Shown: piece after piece, positions 24,450 to 32,958 of the stretch
How the letters are laid out: each line of letters starts with the position of its first letter
Numbering within the stretch: position 1 is the first letter of the stretch
Source of the DNA: DATMXS01 sp050260275
GTDB taxonomy: Bacteria > Acidobacteriota > Terriglobia > Bryobacterales > Bryobacteraceae
DNA: 39,215 nucleotides
Direction of reading: 5' to 3'
NCBI GenBank assembly: GCA_050260275.1
Contig: JBLNBX010000085.1
Location: 1 to 39,215, forward strand
Notes under the pieces: model-generated
Told to the model about the DNA's origin: nothing
Database searches by the model: none
Seen by the model: the letters and a program-made list of their open reading frames with translations, nothing else
Program-made: the position numbers and the translations under genes

Positions 24450-25883
24450 ATGTCAAAGCGTTCAGCCGTCTCCGGGGGACTTTTTGTCGGCCAGGACGGC
24501 AGCAACCTGCTCGTTACGTTCATCCTGGTGAGCTCCCTGTTTCTCCTCTGGGGAGTGTGCAACGGCATGATCGACGTCATGGACAAGCACTTCCAGGACG
24601 AACTGGGGCTGACCAAGGCGCAATCGGCCTGGGTGCAGTTCGCTCACTACCTTGGCTACTTCCTGATGGCAATCCCGGCGGGCTGGCTCGCGGTCAAGTT
24701 GGGGTACAAGGGCGGCATCATCATGGGGTTGCTAATCGTCGCCGCGGGCGGTTTCTGGTTCATCCCGGCTACGCACATCAACTCCCTGGTGCACGAAGGG
24801 CGCGTTTCGCCCGCGACCGCATTTGCCGGATACCTTGTGGGAGTCTGCGTTATCGCCACCGGCCTGACGTTCCTCGAAACCATCGCGAACCCCTACGCCA
24901 CCGTGCTGGGCGACAAGCGGTACGCGGCCACGCGCATTAACCTCGCCCAATCCTGCAACGGCGTGGGCTGGATATTCGGCCCAATCATCGGCAGCCTGTT
25001 CTTCTACTCGAAAGACGCCAGCGGGCGTAGCACGGGCAGCGAGACGCTCTACATTCCGTACGTGGCGATCGCTGTCGTGGTGATCGTGCTGGCGGCGGTC
25101 TTCTACTTCGCCCGGGTGCCCGATATCAAGACGGAGGACCAGTATCACCTCGACGACCACAGCCCCGGCGCGTCGCGCTCCATCTGGTCGCACCCGCACT
25201 TCACCGGGGCGGTCGCCGCGCAGTTCTTCTATGTGGCCGCGCAGGCCGGTATTTTCAGTTTCTTCATCAACTACATGACCGCGGAGCCGCCTGCCATCCC
25301 AGCCTCCTGGAGCGCCGGTTTAGACAACATAGCAGCGCGCGCGGGCTTCCTCCGCAACTGGCTGTCCGGGTGGTTCGAAACAGGCGCCGGGGGCGCGTTG
25401 GCCATCAGCGACAAGGGCGCGTCGAACCTGGCCTCCGTGGGCTTTGTGTGCTTCCTCATAGGAAGGTTCACCGGCGCAGGTCTGCTGAAGAAGTTCGCGG
25501 CGCATAGGGTGCTCGCGGTGTACGCGATTGCGAACGTCGCCGTCACGCTGCTGGTTGCTCTCAAGCTGGGGTGGCTATCCGTGGCCTGTGTCTTTCTGAG
25601 CTACTTCTTCATGTCGATAATGTTTCCGACCATCTTCGCCCTGGGCATATTCGGGCTGGGCGCACGGGCAAAGAAGGCCTCGGCGTATATCGTGATGGCG
25701 ATCATGGGAGGCGCGCTGTTGCCAAAGCTGATGGGGTACGTTGCCGACAAGTCCGATATGTCGCGCGGTTTCCTCGTGCCGATGTTCTGCTTCGCGCTGG
25801 TGGCTATCTATGGGCTGAACTGGTCGAGATTCAGCAAGGCCGAATCGTTGAACGGCGCGAAAGCCGCGGCGGGCGTGCACTAA
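24450..25883 (+). CDS. fucP: L-fucose permease-like sugar MFS transporter
   Basis: A 477-residue inner-membrane sugar:proton symporter of the FucP branch of the major facilitator superfamily. The first segment is LVTFILVSSLFLLWGVCNG; WVQFAHYLGYFLMAIPAGWL follows, then the family signature FLETIANPYATVLG with the glutamate used in proton coupling. About 12 hydrophobic segments are seen. A larger loop (about residues 275-320) is an insertion relative to E. coli FucP (438 residues). The start ATG 24450 has AAGAGGAG about 9 nt upstream. It is followed after 1 nt by the fucose-1-phosphate guanylyltransferase gene, which supports L-fucose or a close analogue as cargo. Other FucP-family members carry glucose/galactose, so specificity is inferred from context. 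Confidence 0.88.
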   Translation: MSKRSAVSGGLFVGQDGSNLLVTFILVSSLFLLWGVCNGMIDVMDKHFQDELGLTKAQSAWVQFAHYLGYFLMAIPAGWLAVKLGYKGGIIMGLLIVAAGGFWFIPATHINSLVHEGRVSPATAFAGYLVGVCVIATGLTFLETIANPYATVLGDKRYAATRINLAQSCNGVGWIFGPIIGSLFFYSKDASGRSTGSETLYIPYVAIAVVVIVLAAVFYFARVPDIKTEDQYHLDDHSPGASRSIWSHPHFTGAVAAQFFYVAAQAGIFSFFINYMTAEPPAIPASWSAGLDNIAARAGFLRNWLSGWFETGAGGALAISDKGASNLASVGFVCFLIGRFTGAGLLKKFAAHRVLAVYAIANVAVTLLVALKLGWLSVACVFLSYFFMSIMFPTIFALGIFGLGARAKKASAYIVMAIMGGALLPKLMGYVADKSDMSRGFLVPMFCFALVAIYGLNWSRFSKAESLNGAKAAAGVH

Positions 25884-25884
25884 C

Positions 25885-27540
25885 GTGGCTGCCAAAGGCT
25901 CGTGGGACTACCTGGTCCTCACCGCGTCTAACGCGGTTCAGGCGCATGCATACGAGATCCAGCTCGGTCTCCGCCGCGACGCCGGGCTCTTGCCCACTGT
26001 TCACGAGACGCTCGTCGTACCCGATCTCGAAGGCAGGCGCATCGGCAGCGGAGGCAGTACGCTGTGCTGCCTCGTCGAGATCCTCCGCCGCAAATCCGCC
26101 AGGCGCCGCATCGCGCCCACCCCCGCCGGCATCCGTGAAATATTGTGCGGCCTGCGCATTCTGATCGTGCACGCCGGCGGGGACTCACGCCGCCTCCCGG
26201 CATACGGCCCGTGCGGCAAGATCTTCGTTCCGCTTCCCGGAGCCAGCGATTCCCCGTTGCCACCGGTGCTGTTCGACCGGCTCGTGCCCGATTTCCTTGC
26301 GCTCCCTCCCGGCCTGCCAGGCTCTGGGCAGGTGGTCGTTGCCGCCGGCGACGCGCTTATCCAATTCGACCCGTGCAGCGCCGCTTTCGATCAACCAGGC
26401 CTCACCGCGCTCGGCGTTCCTGCCAGTCCGGAGGAGGCCAGCCGGCACGGTGTTTTCTGTCTGGCTCCGGACGGTACCGTTTCGCGTTACCTGCAGAAGC
26501 CTACGATCGAAACCCAACGAAGCGCGGGAGCCGTGGACGCGCACGGGCGCACGCCGCTCGACATCGGCGTGATGCACATGGACGCTGATACGGCGGCGGC
26601 GCTGCTCTCCGCTTTCGGAGTCGAGTGCGGTGGTTCCAGTCTGGGCTTTACTGACGAGGCGCGCGAGCGCATGCTCTCGCACGGAATTGATCTGTACCGC
26701 GAGATCTGCTGCGGCCTGGGCAGTGGAGCGTCGCTCGAACACTACATGTCGAGCGCACGTGCCAGCGGCTCGACGTGGCCGCCGGAACAGCTCGCGGCCG
26801 TTTATCCGGCCTTGCGCAGGATTCGGTTCAATGTCGAGTTGCTGCCGGAGTGCCGGTTCCTCCATTTCGGCTCGACGCGCCAGTTGATAGAGAGCGGCCT
26901 GGCGCTGCTCTCCGGTGAGGGAATGCCGCAGTCGAGCCTTCTTCAGGTGAATAGCGTGGTGGAGGAAGGCGGCAGCATCACCGGAAGCGAGTCGTGGATC
27001 GAGGGCTGCCGGATCGCCGCGCCTCTGACTGTCCCGAGCTGGAACGTGGTGATCGGTGTGGACGTGCAGCGCCCGTTGACGCTGCCGCCCGGGGCATGTC
27101 TGGAGGTGTTGCGGAGCGGCAGCGGCGAAGAGGCTTGGTTCGTCCGGTGCTATGGCGTCGAGGACACGTTCAAGCAATCCATCCTCGACGGAGCGCGCTT
27201 CTGCGGCCGCCCGATTCTCGAATGGCTGAACGCGGTGGGCGTCGATCCTTATGAGATCTGGCCGGGCGTAGAAGATCCGCGCCGGCGCAGCCTGTGGAAC
27301 GCGCGCGTGTTCCCGGCCGTGAACAGCGAGACGGGGTACCGCGACTGGCTCTGGATGTATGCGCCCGAATCCGCCGGCGAAGAGGCTTTGCGCGCGTTCC
27401 GGAAAGCAAAGCGCTTTAGTTCCGCCGATATCGCCCTGCTGGCCGACCAGGCGGCCTTTCACGGCAGGCGCATCGAAATCTGGCGCAGGATCGCAGCCAG
27501 TAAGAAGGCACGCGCCGAAGCTACCCGGGCTGACGCATAG
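25885..27540 (+). CDS. Fucose-1-phosphate guanylyltransferase, stand-alone (FKP N-terminal half)
   Basis: A 551-residue protein homologous to the pyrophosphorylase half of Bacteroides FKP and plant FKGP. It would make GDP-L-fucose from L-fucose 1-phosphate and GTP. DYLVLTASNAVQAHAYEIQL, RRIGSGGSTLCCLVEIL and HAGGDSRRLPAYGPCGKIF are the nucleotide-binding blocks. The C-terminal part has EGCRIAAPLTVPSWNVVIG, a beta-helix-like stretch, and SLWNARVFPAV. FKP proteins are about 950 residues with a fused GHMP fucokinase; here the protein ends where the kinase would begin. It starts at GTG 25885, 1 nt after the permease stop. The only GHMP protein nearby is at 21115, on the other strand. Fused and split forms are both known in related sugar pathways. 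Confidence 0.87.
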   Translation: MAAKGSWDYLVLTASNAVQAHAYEIQLGLRRDAGLLPTVHETLVVPDLEGRRIGSGGSTLCCLVEILRRKSARRRIAPTPAGIREILCGLRILIVHAGGDSRRLPAYGPCGKIFVPLPGASDSPLPPVLFDRLVPDFLALPPGLPGSGQVVVAAGDALIQFDPCSAAFDQPGLTALGVPASPEEASRHGVFCLAPDGTVSRYLQKPTIETQRSAGAVDAHGRTPLDIGVMHMDADTAAALLSAFGVECGGSSLGFTDEARERMLSHGIDLYREICCGLGSGASLEHYMSSARASGSTWPPEQLAAVYPALRRIRFNVELLPECRFLHFGSTRQLIESGLALLSGEGMPQSSLLQVNSVVEEGGSITGSESWIEGCRIAAPLTVPSWNVVIGVDVQRPLTLPPGACLEVLRSGSGEEAWFVRCYGVEDTFKQSILDGARFCGRPILEWLNAVGVDPYEIWPGVEDPRRRSLWNARVFPAVNSETGYRDWLWMYAPESAGEEALRAFRKAKRFSSADIALLADQAAFHGRRIEIWRRIAASKKARAEATRADA

Positions 27541-27568
27541 CTCGCGCGCGGCTTACTTGGATAGCGGA

Positions 27569-27958
27569 TCAGGCGGATTCAAGAATCACGTTCGCGTACT
27601 GAACCGTATCCGCGGTGCGAATGATACCTGTGGCCGAGGGAACGCGTTTCTTGAATTGCACGTGCGGCTCCAGAACCAGTTCCGCCGGTTTCAGAAGATC
27701 TTCGTAGAGCGCGACGGTTTCCTGCGTGTTCACGGCACGGAACTCCTCCGCCATAAAGGCCCTTCCAAAGAAGAAGTTTTCACGGACAGCTCGCAATACG
27801 TCCAGTACCTTGGGGATGTCGTCCACGAGCGAGATGTCGATGGTCTCGACGGAAGGCCAATACGGAAAACCGCGGTCCGCTATCACCAGAGTATTCGTGT
27901 GCCGCACGCGTGCAAGCAGCGAGTTGATTGCCGGGTTCAGAATCCCCCGCCTCAGCAT
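27569..27958 (-). CDS. RbsD/FucU family sugar mutarotase
   Basis: A 129-residue protein of the RbsD/FucU family, which interconverts pyranose/furanose forms or anomers of ribose or fucose. The N-terminus MLRRGILNPAINSLLARVRHTNT aligns without gaps to RbsD, including the catalytic His of HTNT. LVIADRGFPYWP, IDISLVDDIPKV and the C-terminal YANVILESA are also conserved. It is therefore assigned to start at ATG 27958, which has GGAG about 10 nt ahead; ATG 27973 is an alternative. It converges on the fucose guanylyltransferase gene with only 28 nt between stops. Context favours a fucose-type mutarotase; sequence alone leaves ribose possible. Confidence 0.88.
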   Translation of the reverse strand: MLRRGILNPAINSLLARVRHTNTLVIADRGFPYWPSVETIDISLVDDIPKVLDVLRAVRENFFFGRAFMAEEFRAVNTQETVALYEDLLKPAELVLEPHVQFKKRVPSATGIIRTADTVQYANVILESA

Positions 27959-28139
27959 AAGCCGATGCTCCATTCCGGAGTTCCGGAGGGGCAATGTTAG
28001 CAGATTGCGGGGCGTCCGGACAGTGCCGGCGGTGATCTACAAGAGGAAGCGCGATCCAACTCGGCGAATGGCCCTATGATTTAACCGTGCACGGCAGTTT
28101 GGCCTACGTTAAGCAATCAAGGACAAAGAGGTGAGGAGC

Positions 28140-28796
28140 ATGAGACAGCTGGTTGTCGGAGCTTTCATAACTCTGGATGGCGTTGTCCAGGCGCCTGGTG
28201 GCCCGAATGAGGATCGCGACGGCGGGTTCCAGCACGGCGGCTGGCTGGTTCCTTACTTTGATGCAAAGCTTGGTGAAATCATGACCGAGTGGACGAAGCG
28301 CGCCGGCGCCTTTCTCCTCGGCCGCAAGACCTACCAGATCTTTGCCGAGTCCTGGCCCAAGTCCACCGATCCGGCGGATGAAATTGCTACGGTGCTCAAT
28401 ACCCGGCGGAAATATGTCGCATCGAGGACGCTCGACAGGGTCAGTTGGAACAACTCCATCCTGCTCCAAGGCGACGTTGCCCAGGAAGTCGCGAAGCTCA
28501 AGGCACAGGAAGGCGGCGAGATTCAGGTTCACGGCAGCGGCAACCTCATTCAAACCCTGCTTCAGCACGATCTCGTCGATACTCTGCGAATTTGGCAGTT
28601 CCCTGTCATTCTCGGCGCCGGCAAACGTTTGTTCGGCGAAGGCACGATTCCGCGCAGTTTTCGTCTTCTCGACACGCAATCGAACACGACTGGCGCGGTT
28701 CTGCATGTTTACGAACGCTCTGGCGGCCTCAAGTACGGAGAGGTAACGGTTGGCCAGGAGCCAGTGGTATTCGAGTCAGAATCGCCGCACAAGTGA
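28140..28796 (+). CDS. Dihydrofolate reductase family protein (RibD C-terminal domain)
   Basis: A 218-residue protein with the dihydrofolate reductase/RibD-C fold, a pyridine-nucleotide-dependent reductase of unknown substrate. It starts at ATG 28140 with GAGGTGAGG just ahead. Seen are VVGAFITLDGVVQAPGG, FLLGRKTYQIFAESWP, EIQVHGSGNLIQTLLQHDLVD and FPVILGAGKRLFGEG, all typical of the family. Two pieces of this gene occur again downstream: codons for the C-terminus at 36526-36666 and a middle piece, frameshifted, at 39077-39150. Only this copy is complete. A pair of small hairpins follows (28837-28869). Confidence 0.9.
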   Translation: MRQLVVGAFITLDGVVQAPGGPNEDRDGGFQHGGWLVPYFDAKLGEIMTEWTKRAGAFLLGRKTYQIFAESWPKSTDPADEIATVLNTRRKYVASRTLDRVSWNNSILLQGDVAQEVAKLKAQEGGEIQVHGSGNLIQTLLQHDLVDTLRIWQFPVILGAGKRLFGEGTIPRSFRLLDTQSNTTGAVLHVYERSGGLKYGEVTVGQEPVVFESESPHK

Positions 28797-28836
28797 TGGC
28801 GAGGTATCTTCGGCCGGCCCGCTGATGCAGATCGAT

Positions 28837-28869
28837 GCCGGCCCTCGCCAAGGCCGGCAAGTCTTGCCG
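28837..28869 (+). promoter_or_regulatory. Two alternative small hairpins
   Basis: gccggcc (28837-28843) pairs with ggccggc (28852-28858). cggcaa (28855-28860) pairs with ttgccg (28864-28869), followed by CTTT. The two share bases, so they exclude each other. They sit between the reductase stop and the TonB receptor promoter and may form a weak end signal. Confidence 0.25.
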
Positions 28870-28897
28870 CTTTAAGCGCGCCGATCGTTCTAGCGGC

Positions 28898-28943
28898 TTG
28901 CGTTCTTCCCTGTTGAGTGCTACGATTCTCATTTTCGTGCTAC
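28898..28943 (+). promoter_or_regulatory. Candidate promoter/operator of the TonB receptor operon
   Basis: TTGCGT (28898-28903) and TACGAT (28921-28926) are separated by exactly 17 nt, placing a transcript start about 40 nt before GTG 28973. The heptamer gtgctac occurs at 28917-28923 and again at 28937-28943, 20 nt apart (two helical turns), straddling the -10 box. That arrangement would suit a dimeric regulator. No riboswitch of a known class is visible in this leader. Confidence 0.45.
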
Positions 28944-28972
28944 CGCCCAGATTACAGATAGGGGAATTGCGA

Positions 28973-31147
28973 GTGTTGCACCGCAGCCTTCAACAGGCAC
29001 TTCTCGTCGCTTCGATATCCGCCGTGATATACGGCCAGTCACCCGCTCCCATAGAGAGTGACGCGAAGCCTGCCGCCGAAGAAGAAACGAAGCCTCGGCC
29101 CGTACTGACCCGCCACGACACTATCACCGTCACGGCTACGCGGACCGAGACCAATGTGCTCGACCTGCCGGTGAGTGTGGGCATTGTCAAGCAGAATGAA
29201 GTCGAGCAGAAGCAGTTCAACAATCCGAATGTCGGCGAGATTGTGCGCGACCTGCCGGGTGTATCCGTGGGGCACGGCAACCGCAACATTCCACCATGGA
29301 TCCATCTCCGTGGAACGGGATACTTCATCGGACGGACGCTCTACATGGTGGACGAGCTTCCGCTTGCCGAACCGATGGTGAGCATCGCGGTGCATCCCTC
29401 CAACCTCGCGTCCACCGAAGTTCTGTTGGGACCGTCGTCGTCTGTCTACGGCGCGAACGCCAGCGGCGGCGTGGTGAACATGCGCTCAGCCGACGGACGC
29501 GAAACCGGTGGCATCGTGGTGGGTTTGGGCCACGGCACATTCGGCACCTGGCGTCCGGAGTTGCGCATGGGGAAGGCGCTGGGAAACTGGAACTTCCTGA
29601 GTTCCTGGAACTTGGAGAAGTCGGACGGCTACCGCAATACCGACCTGGCCACGGGCCTCTACCTGTTCAGGAACGGCCTGCCGTCCTACCTGAACTCGGT
29701 CACCATCGATAACCAGTACTACACGAATCACTACGGATACCAGCGCGTGAGCTATCGCGACCCCAAGAGTGGCATGGGCTTCACCGCCGGCGTGCACATC
29801 TTCAATGAGGATCTCTATGGCGGGAAGCAGAACTCTGTCAGCACCGGGAACCGGCTGATCGGGACCGGATCGTTCTTCACGCCGGTTGCCAACTTTGGGT
29901 TACTGACGGTACGGTTCGGCTATCAGCGGCGCCTGAGCGACTCGGTGGCCACGCGCGGATTGTTGAACGTGGCGAACAGCGATATCGGCGGCCGCTTCGT
30001 GTTCACCCCCATCAACGAGACGAACAGCTACGTCTACGATCCCACGATCACGCAGCTCTCGAAGTCCACTTACACCCGCACTCCGGTGGACGTTCAGATG
30101 GACGTGCATGCGCTGCGCAACCACACAATCACCGCCGGAATGACTTATATGGCGGACAAGAATAGGTCGCTGACGCGGACACCGGACCGGTCGAGGGCCC
30201 TTGCCCAGACCGACTATGACATCGGCCAGACCGCCATATATCTCCAGGAGCAGTACAGGTTCGCCGACAACAAAGCTTCGCTGCTTTTCGGGCTGCGCCA
30301 CGATTGGTGGAAATATCACGATGTCTTCGACCTGGGTTCGACCAATCAGCGCCCGCCCGACGTGAGCAAGGGAGCGACCACGGTGCGAGGCGGGTTCCGC
30401 TACCGAATCACGGACGCCGTGGGCATCCGCGTCTCCGCCGGAAACGCCTTCTGGCCGGGTGCGGCGACATGGTTCTTCCAAAACGTTTCCACGGGCAACA
30501 CCTGGCGTGAAGCCAACCCAGGCCTGAAACCCGAAAGAACGCGCATGGTCGATTTCGGCGCCGACTACGCGAGCGGGAGCGGCCGTACGCGCTTCTCCGT
30601 TACTCCCTATTGGGGCCAGATCGTGGACGCCATGAGCTACATGTACGCACAGCATCCCACGCTTCCCGGAGTGCAGATCATCCGCACCTCGAACTCGGAC
30701 GAAGTCACCATAAAAGGGGTGGAGATGGCCTTCCGGCAGGAGATCTATGGCGGGCTTAGCGCTTTCCTCAACCACACCATCAACCGGTCCGAGATCACCA
30801 AGTCGGCTACAAACAGAGGCCACCAGCTACGCAATGCACCCGACTACGTGGGATCGTTTGGGCTCACCCATTTCGATCGCCGGCGGCGGTTCGGCGCGAC
30901 GTTCAACGGGCGCTACTCCGATACGCGGTACTACGACGACGAGAACACGCAGCTCGATTACTTCCATATGCGCGAGTACCTCACCCTTGGTATCAAGCTC
31001 TGGAAGGATTTCCCGGTGGGTGAGAACCAGGTGACACTGTCGTTCGGCATGGACAATCTGACGAACTCGAAGTACGATGGGGAGTTCATCTACAACGCGC
31101 CCGGACGCTTCTACGAAGTGCGCTTGACCTATCGCTTCGGCCTGTAA
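28973..31147 (+). CDS. TonB-dependent outer-membrane receptor
   Basis: A 724-residue outer-membrane receptor. The start taken is GTG 28973 because a signal peptide follows at once (LHRSLQQALLVASISAVIYG) and AGGGGAA precedes it; the frame stays open to 28835. A TonB box (DTITVTATR) and a plug domain follow: VGEIVRDLPGVSVGHG, IHLRGTGYFIGRTLYMVDE and EVLLGPSSSVYGANASGGVV. The barrel ends in YEVRLTYRFGL. It has no SusC-type N-terminal domain, so a siderophore/metal-chelate/vitamin-type receptor is more likely than a glycan one. It heads the transporter cluster, 16 nt before the first permease gene, and would hand the ligand to the lipoprotein at 32955. Confidence 0.92.
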   Translation: MLHRSLQQALLVASISAVIYGQSPAPIESDAKPAAEEETKPRPVLTRHDTITVTATRTETNVLDLPVSVGIVKQNEVEQKQFNNPNVGEIVRDLPGVSVGHGNRNIPPWIHLRGTGYFIGRTLYMVDELPLAEPMVSIAVHPSNLASTEVLLGPSSSVYGANASGGVVNMRSADGRETGGIVVGLGHGTFGTWRPELRMGKALGNWNFLSSWNLEKSDGYRNTDLATGLYLFRNGLPSYLNSVTIDNQYYTNHYGYQRVSYRDPKSGMGFTAGVHIFNEDLYGGKQNSVSTGNRLIGTGSFFTPVANFGLLTVRFGYQRRLSDSVATRGLLNVANSDIGGRFVFTPINETNSYVYDPTITQLSKSTYTRTPVDVQMDVHALRNHTITAGMTYMADKNRSLTRTPDRSRALAQTDYDIGQTAIYLQEQYRFADNKASLLFGLRHDWWKYHDVFDLGSTNQRPPDVSKGATTVRGGFRYRITDAVGIRVSAGNAFWPGAATWFFQNVSTGNTWREANPGLKPERTRMVDFGADYASGSGRTRFSVTPYWGQIVDAMSYMYAQHPTLPGVQIIRTSNSDEVTIKGVEMAFRQEIYGGLSAFLNHTINRSEITKSATNRGHQLRNAPDYVGSFGLTHFDRRRRFGATFNGRYSDTRYYDDENTQLDYFHMREYLTLGIKLWKDFPVGENQVTLSFGMDNLTNSKYDGEFIYNAPGRFYEVRLTYRFGL

Positions 31148-31163
31148 GCGGCGGCCAGGCGGT

Positions 31164-32090
31164 ATGCTGCACCGGTTCACATCATCACTGCTAACGCTGT
31201 TTATCGTTAGCGTCGTATCCTTCGCCGCTCTGGAACTAGCGCCGGGAGACGCCACCGAGCTCATGCTTGGCGGCGTTTCTCGCGAGATGTCCCCCGAAGC
31301 GCTGGCTCGCGTTCGCGCCGCGTCCCGCCTCGACCGGCCAGCGTGGGAGCGATACGTATCGTGGGTGGGCTCGGTCGCAACCGGGAACCTGGGAGTGTCA
31401 TTGAAGACCAACCGGCCGGTGGCCACTGAGTTCCGAACGCGCATCCCGGTCTCGGCGGCGATCGCTTGCGGTGCGCTGGTTTTCGCGACACTGACCGGCC
31501 TGCTGCTGGGGATCGCCAGCGTTCTGCACGAAGGCAGGGCGGTGGATCACCTTGTGCGCGGCGCTGCGGTGGCGTTCCACTCTGTGCCCGCGTTCATCAT
31601 CGGCCTGCTGCTGATCTACCTGTGCTCGTTCCGGTTGGGCTGGCTTCCCTTATACGGCATCGGCGGGGGGCGGGGATTGGTGCTCCCCGTGCTTACCTTG
31701 GGCGGCGTGATGGGCTTCTCTCTGGCTCGTATAGTCCGCAACGCGCTTCTTGATGCGATCCACGAGGAATACTTCCTGGCGGCGCTCGGCAAAGGAATGA
31801 GCTACGGCCAGGCGCTCGTCCGGCACGGCCTGCGAAACTCGCTGACCCCGGTGGTGACTTACCTCGCCATGCGCTTTGCCGGAATGCTGGGCGGCATCGT
31901 GCTTATCGAATCGCTGTTCTCGCTGCCGGGGATGGGCAGCTACATCCTCGAAGCTGTCTTCAGCCGCGACTACCCGGTTATCCAGGGCTACATGCTGTTC
32001 TTCTGCACGGTGGTGCTGGCGGCGAACCTTTCGGCGGATCTGCTGGTCCGGCTGATCGACCCGCGAGCTGCGCGGGTGGGGATGCGCTGA
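31164..32090 (+). CDS. Opp/Dpp/Nik-type ABC permease (B subunit)
   Basis: A 308-residue inner-membrane permease of the oligopeptide/nickel class (DppB/NikB). It has six hydrophobic segments. After the first (SSLLTLFIVSVVSFAALEL) comes the periplasmic part APGDATELMLGGVSRE. The cytoplasmic EAA loop is EEYFLAALGKGMSYGQALV, followed by HGLRNSLTPVVTYLAMRF and ESLFSLPGMGSYILEA, the classic signature of this subunit. It lies 16 nt after the receptor and 1 nt before the partner permease. Confidence 0.92.
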   Translation: MLHRFTSSLLTLFIVSVVSFAALELAPGDATELMLGGVSREMSPEALARVRAASRLDRPAWERYVSWVGSVATGNLGVSLKTNRPVATEFRTRIPVSAAIACGALVFATLTGLLLGIASVLHEGRAVDHLVRGAAVAFHSVPAFIIGLLLIYLCSFRLGWLPLYGIGGGRGLVLPVLTLGGVMGFSLARIVRNALLDAIHEEYFLAALGKGMSYGQALVRHGLRNSLTPVVTYLAMRFAGMLGGIVLIESLFSLPGMGSYILEAVFSRDYPVIQGYMLFFCTVVLAANLSADLLVRLIDPRAARVGMR

Positions 32091-32091
32091 C

Positions 32092-32958
32092 ATGCCGCGC
32101 AGCGGAATCATAGGCGGAATCATCACGGCAGTCTTCCTGCTGCTCGCGCTCATGGGAGACAAAATGGCGCCATACCCGCCAGCGCTGACGCACTACGAAA
32201 GCGTCCTCGCGGAACCTTCACGAGCGCACTTGATGGGAACCGACCACCTGGGGCGCGACCTGTTCAGCCGGCTCGTCGCGGGCACCCAGGTGACGCTTGG
32301 CCTCGCGCTGGCGGTGGCGCTTGCAAATGCCGTGATCGCGCTGATCGTCGGAGCGCTCTGCGGCTTCGTGGGCGGGTGGCTCGACGCGTTGGTCATGCGC
32401 ATTGTGGACGCACTGCTGGCGCTGCCCGGCTTCCTGCTGGCGATCTGTTTCCTGGGGCTGTTCGGCGGAGGGGTGTTCCACCTGCTGTTGTACCTGGTGC
32501 TCACCGGGTGGGCGCAGCTTGCGCGTGTGGTGCGCAACGAGATCTCCATCGTAAGGCACCTCGACTACATCACGGCGAATACCGCCGCGGGCTACTCGTT
32601 GGCGCGCAATCTGTTTCTACATGCGCTGCCGGCGGTTCTCCCGTCGCTCCTGATCCTGTTGCTGAATACGCTGGTCGGCGATGTGTTCGCCATCATATCG
32701 CTGAGTTTCCTGGGGCTGGGCGTCTCGCCGCAGCTTCCCGAGTGGGGCATCGTGCTGTTCGATTCCCGCAGCTTTTTCCTCACCAGTCCCTGGTTGTTCG
32801 TGTTTCCGGCCCTGTCCATCGCAGCATTCACATTCGGACTGCATCTGCTGGCGGACGGGCTGCGGGAATATCTCGACAAGAAGAAGTACTTGTTGCCCGC
32901 GGATGAAATCCGGCTGTTCGCAGCAACGGCATCGGCCAGCGGGAGTGATACGCCATGA
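32092..32958 (+). CDS. Opp/Dpp/Nik-type ABC permease (C subunit)
   Basis: A 288-residue partner permease (DppC/NikC). The signature DHLGRDLFSRLVAGTQVTLG follows the first segment, and the EAA loop is DYITANTAAGYSLARNLFLH. ISLSFLGLGVSPQLPEWGIV is the standard C-subunit end motif. The C-terminal tail is slightly extended and hydrophilic. It starts 1 nt after the B subunit stop, and its TGA shares bases with the next ATG (32955). Confidence 0.92.
   Translation: MPRSGIIGGIITAVFLLLALMGDKMAPYPPALTHYESVLAEPSRAHLMGTDHLGRDLFSRLVAGTQVTLGLALAVALANAVIALIVGALCGFVGGWLDALVMRIVDALLALPGFLLAICFLGLFGGGVFHLLLYLVLTGWAQLARVVRNEISIVRHLDYITANTAAGYSLARNLFLHALPAVLPSLLILLLNTLVGDVFAIISLSFLGLGVSPQLPEWGIVLFDSRSFFLTSPWLFVFPALSIAAFTFGLHLLADGLREYLDKKKYLLPADEIRLFAATASASGSDTP

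Noticed and set aside
24127..24456. 109-codon minus-strand frame upstream of the fucose permease
   Set aside because: It covers the permease's ribosome binding site and start, and its sequence has no recognisable family feature.
26185..27462. 425-codon minus-strand open frame
   Set aside because: It is antisense to the fucose-1-phosphate guanylyltransferase, which has strong motifs; no ribosome binding site.
28797..28972. Cobalamin or other riboswitch ahead of the TonB receptor
   Set aside because: None of the conserved riboswitch boxes is present; only small hairpins and a promoter-like pair were found.
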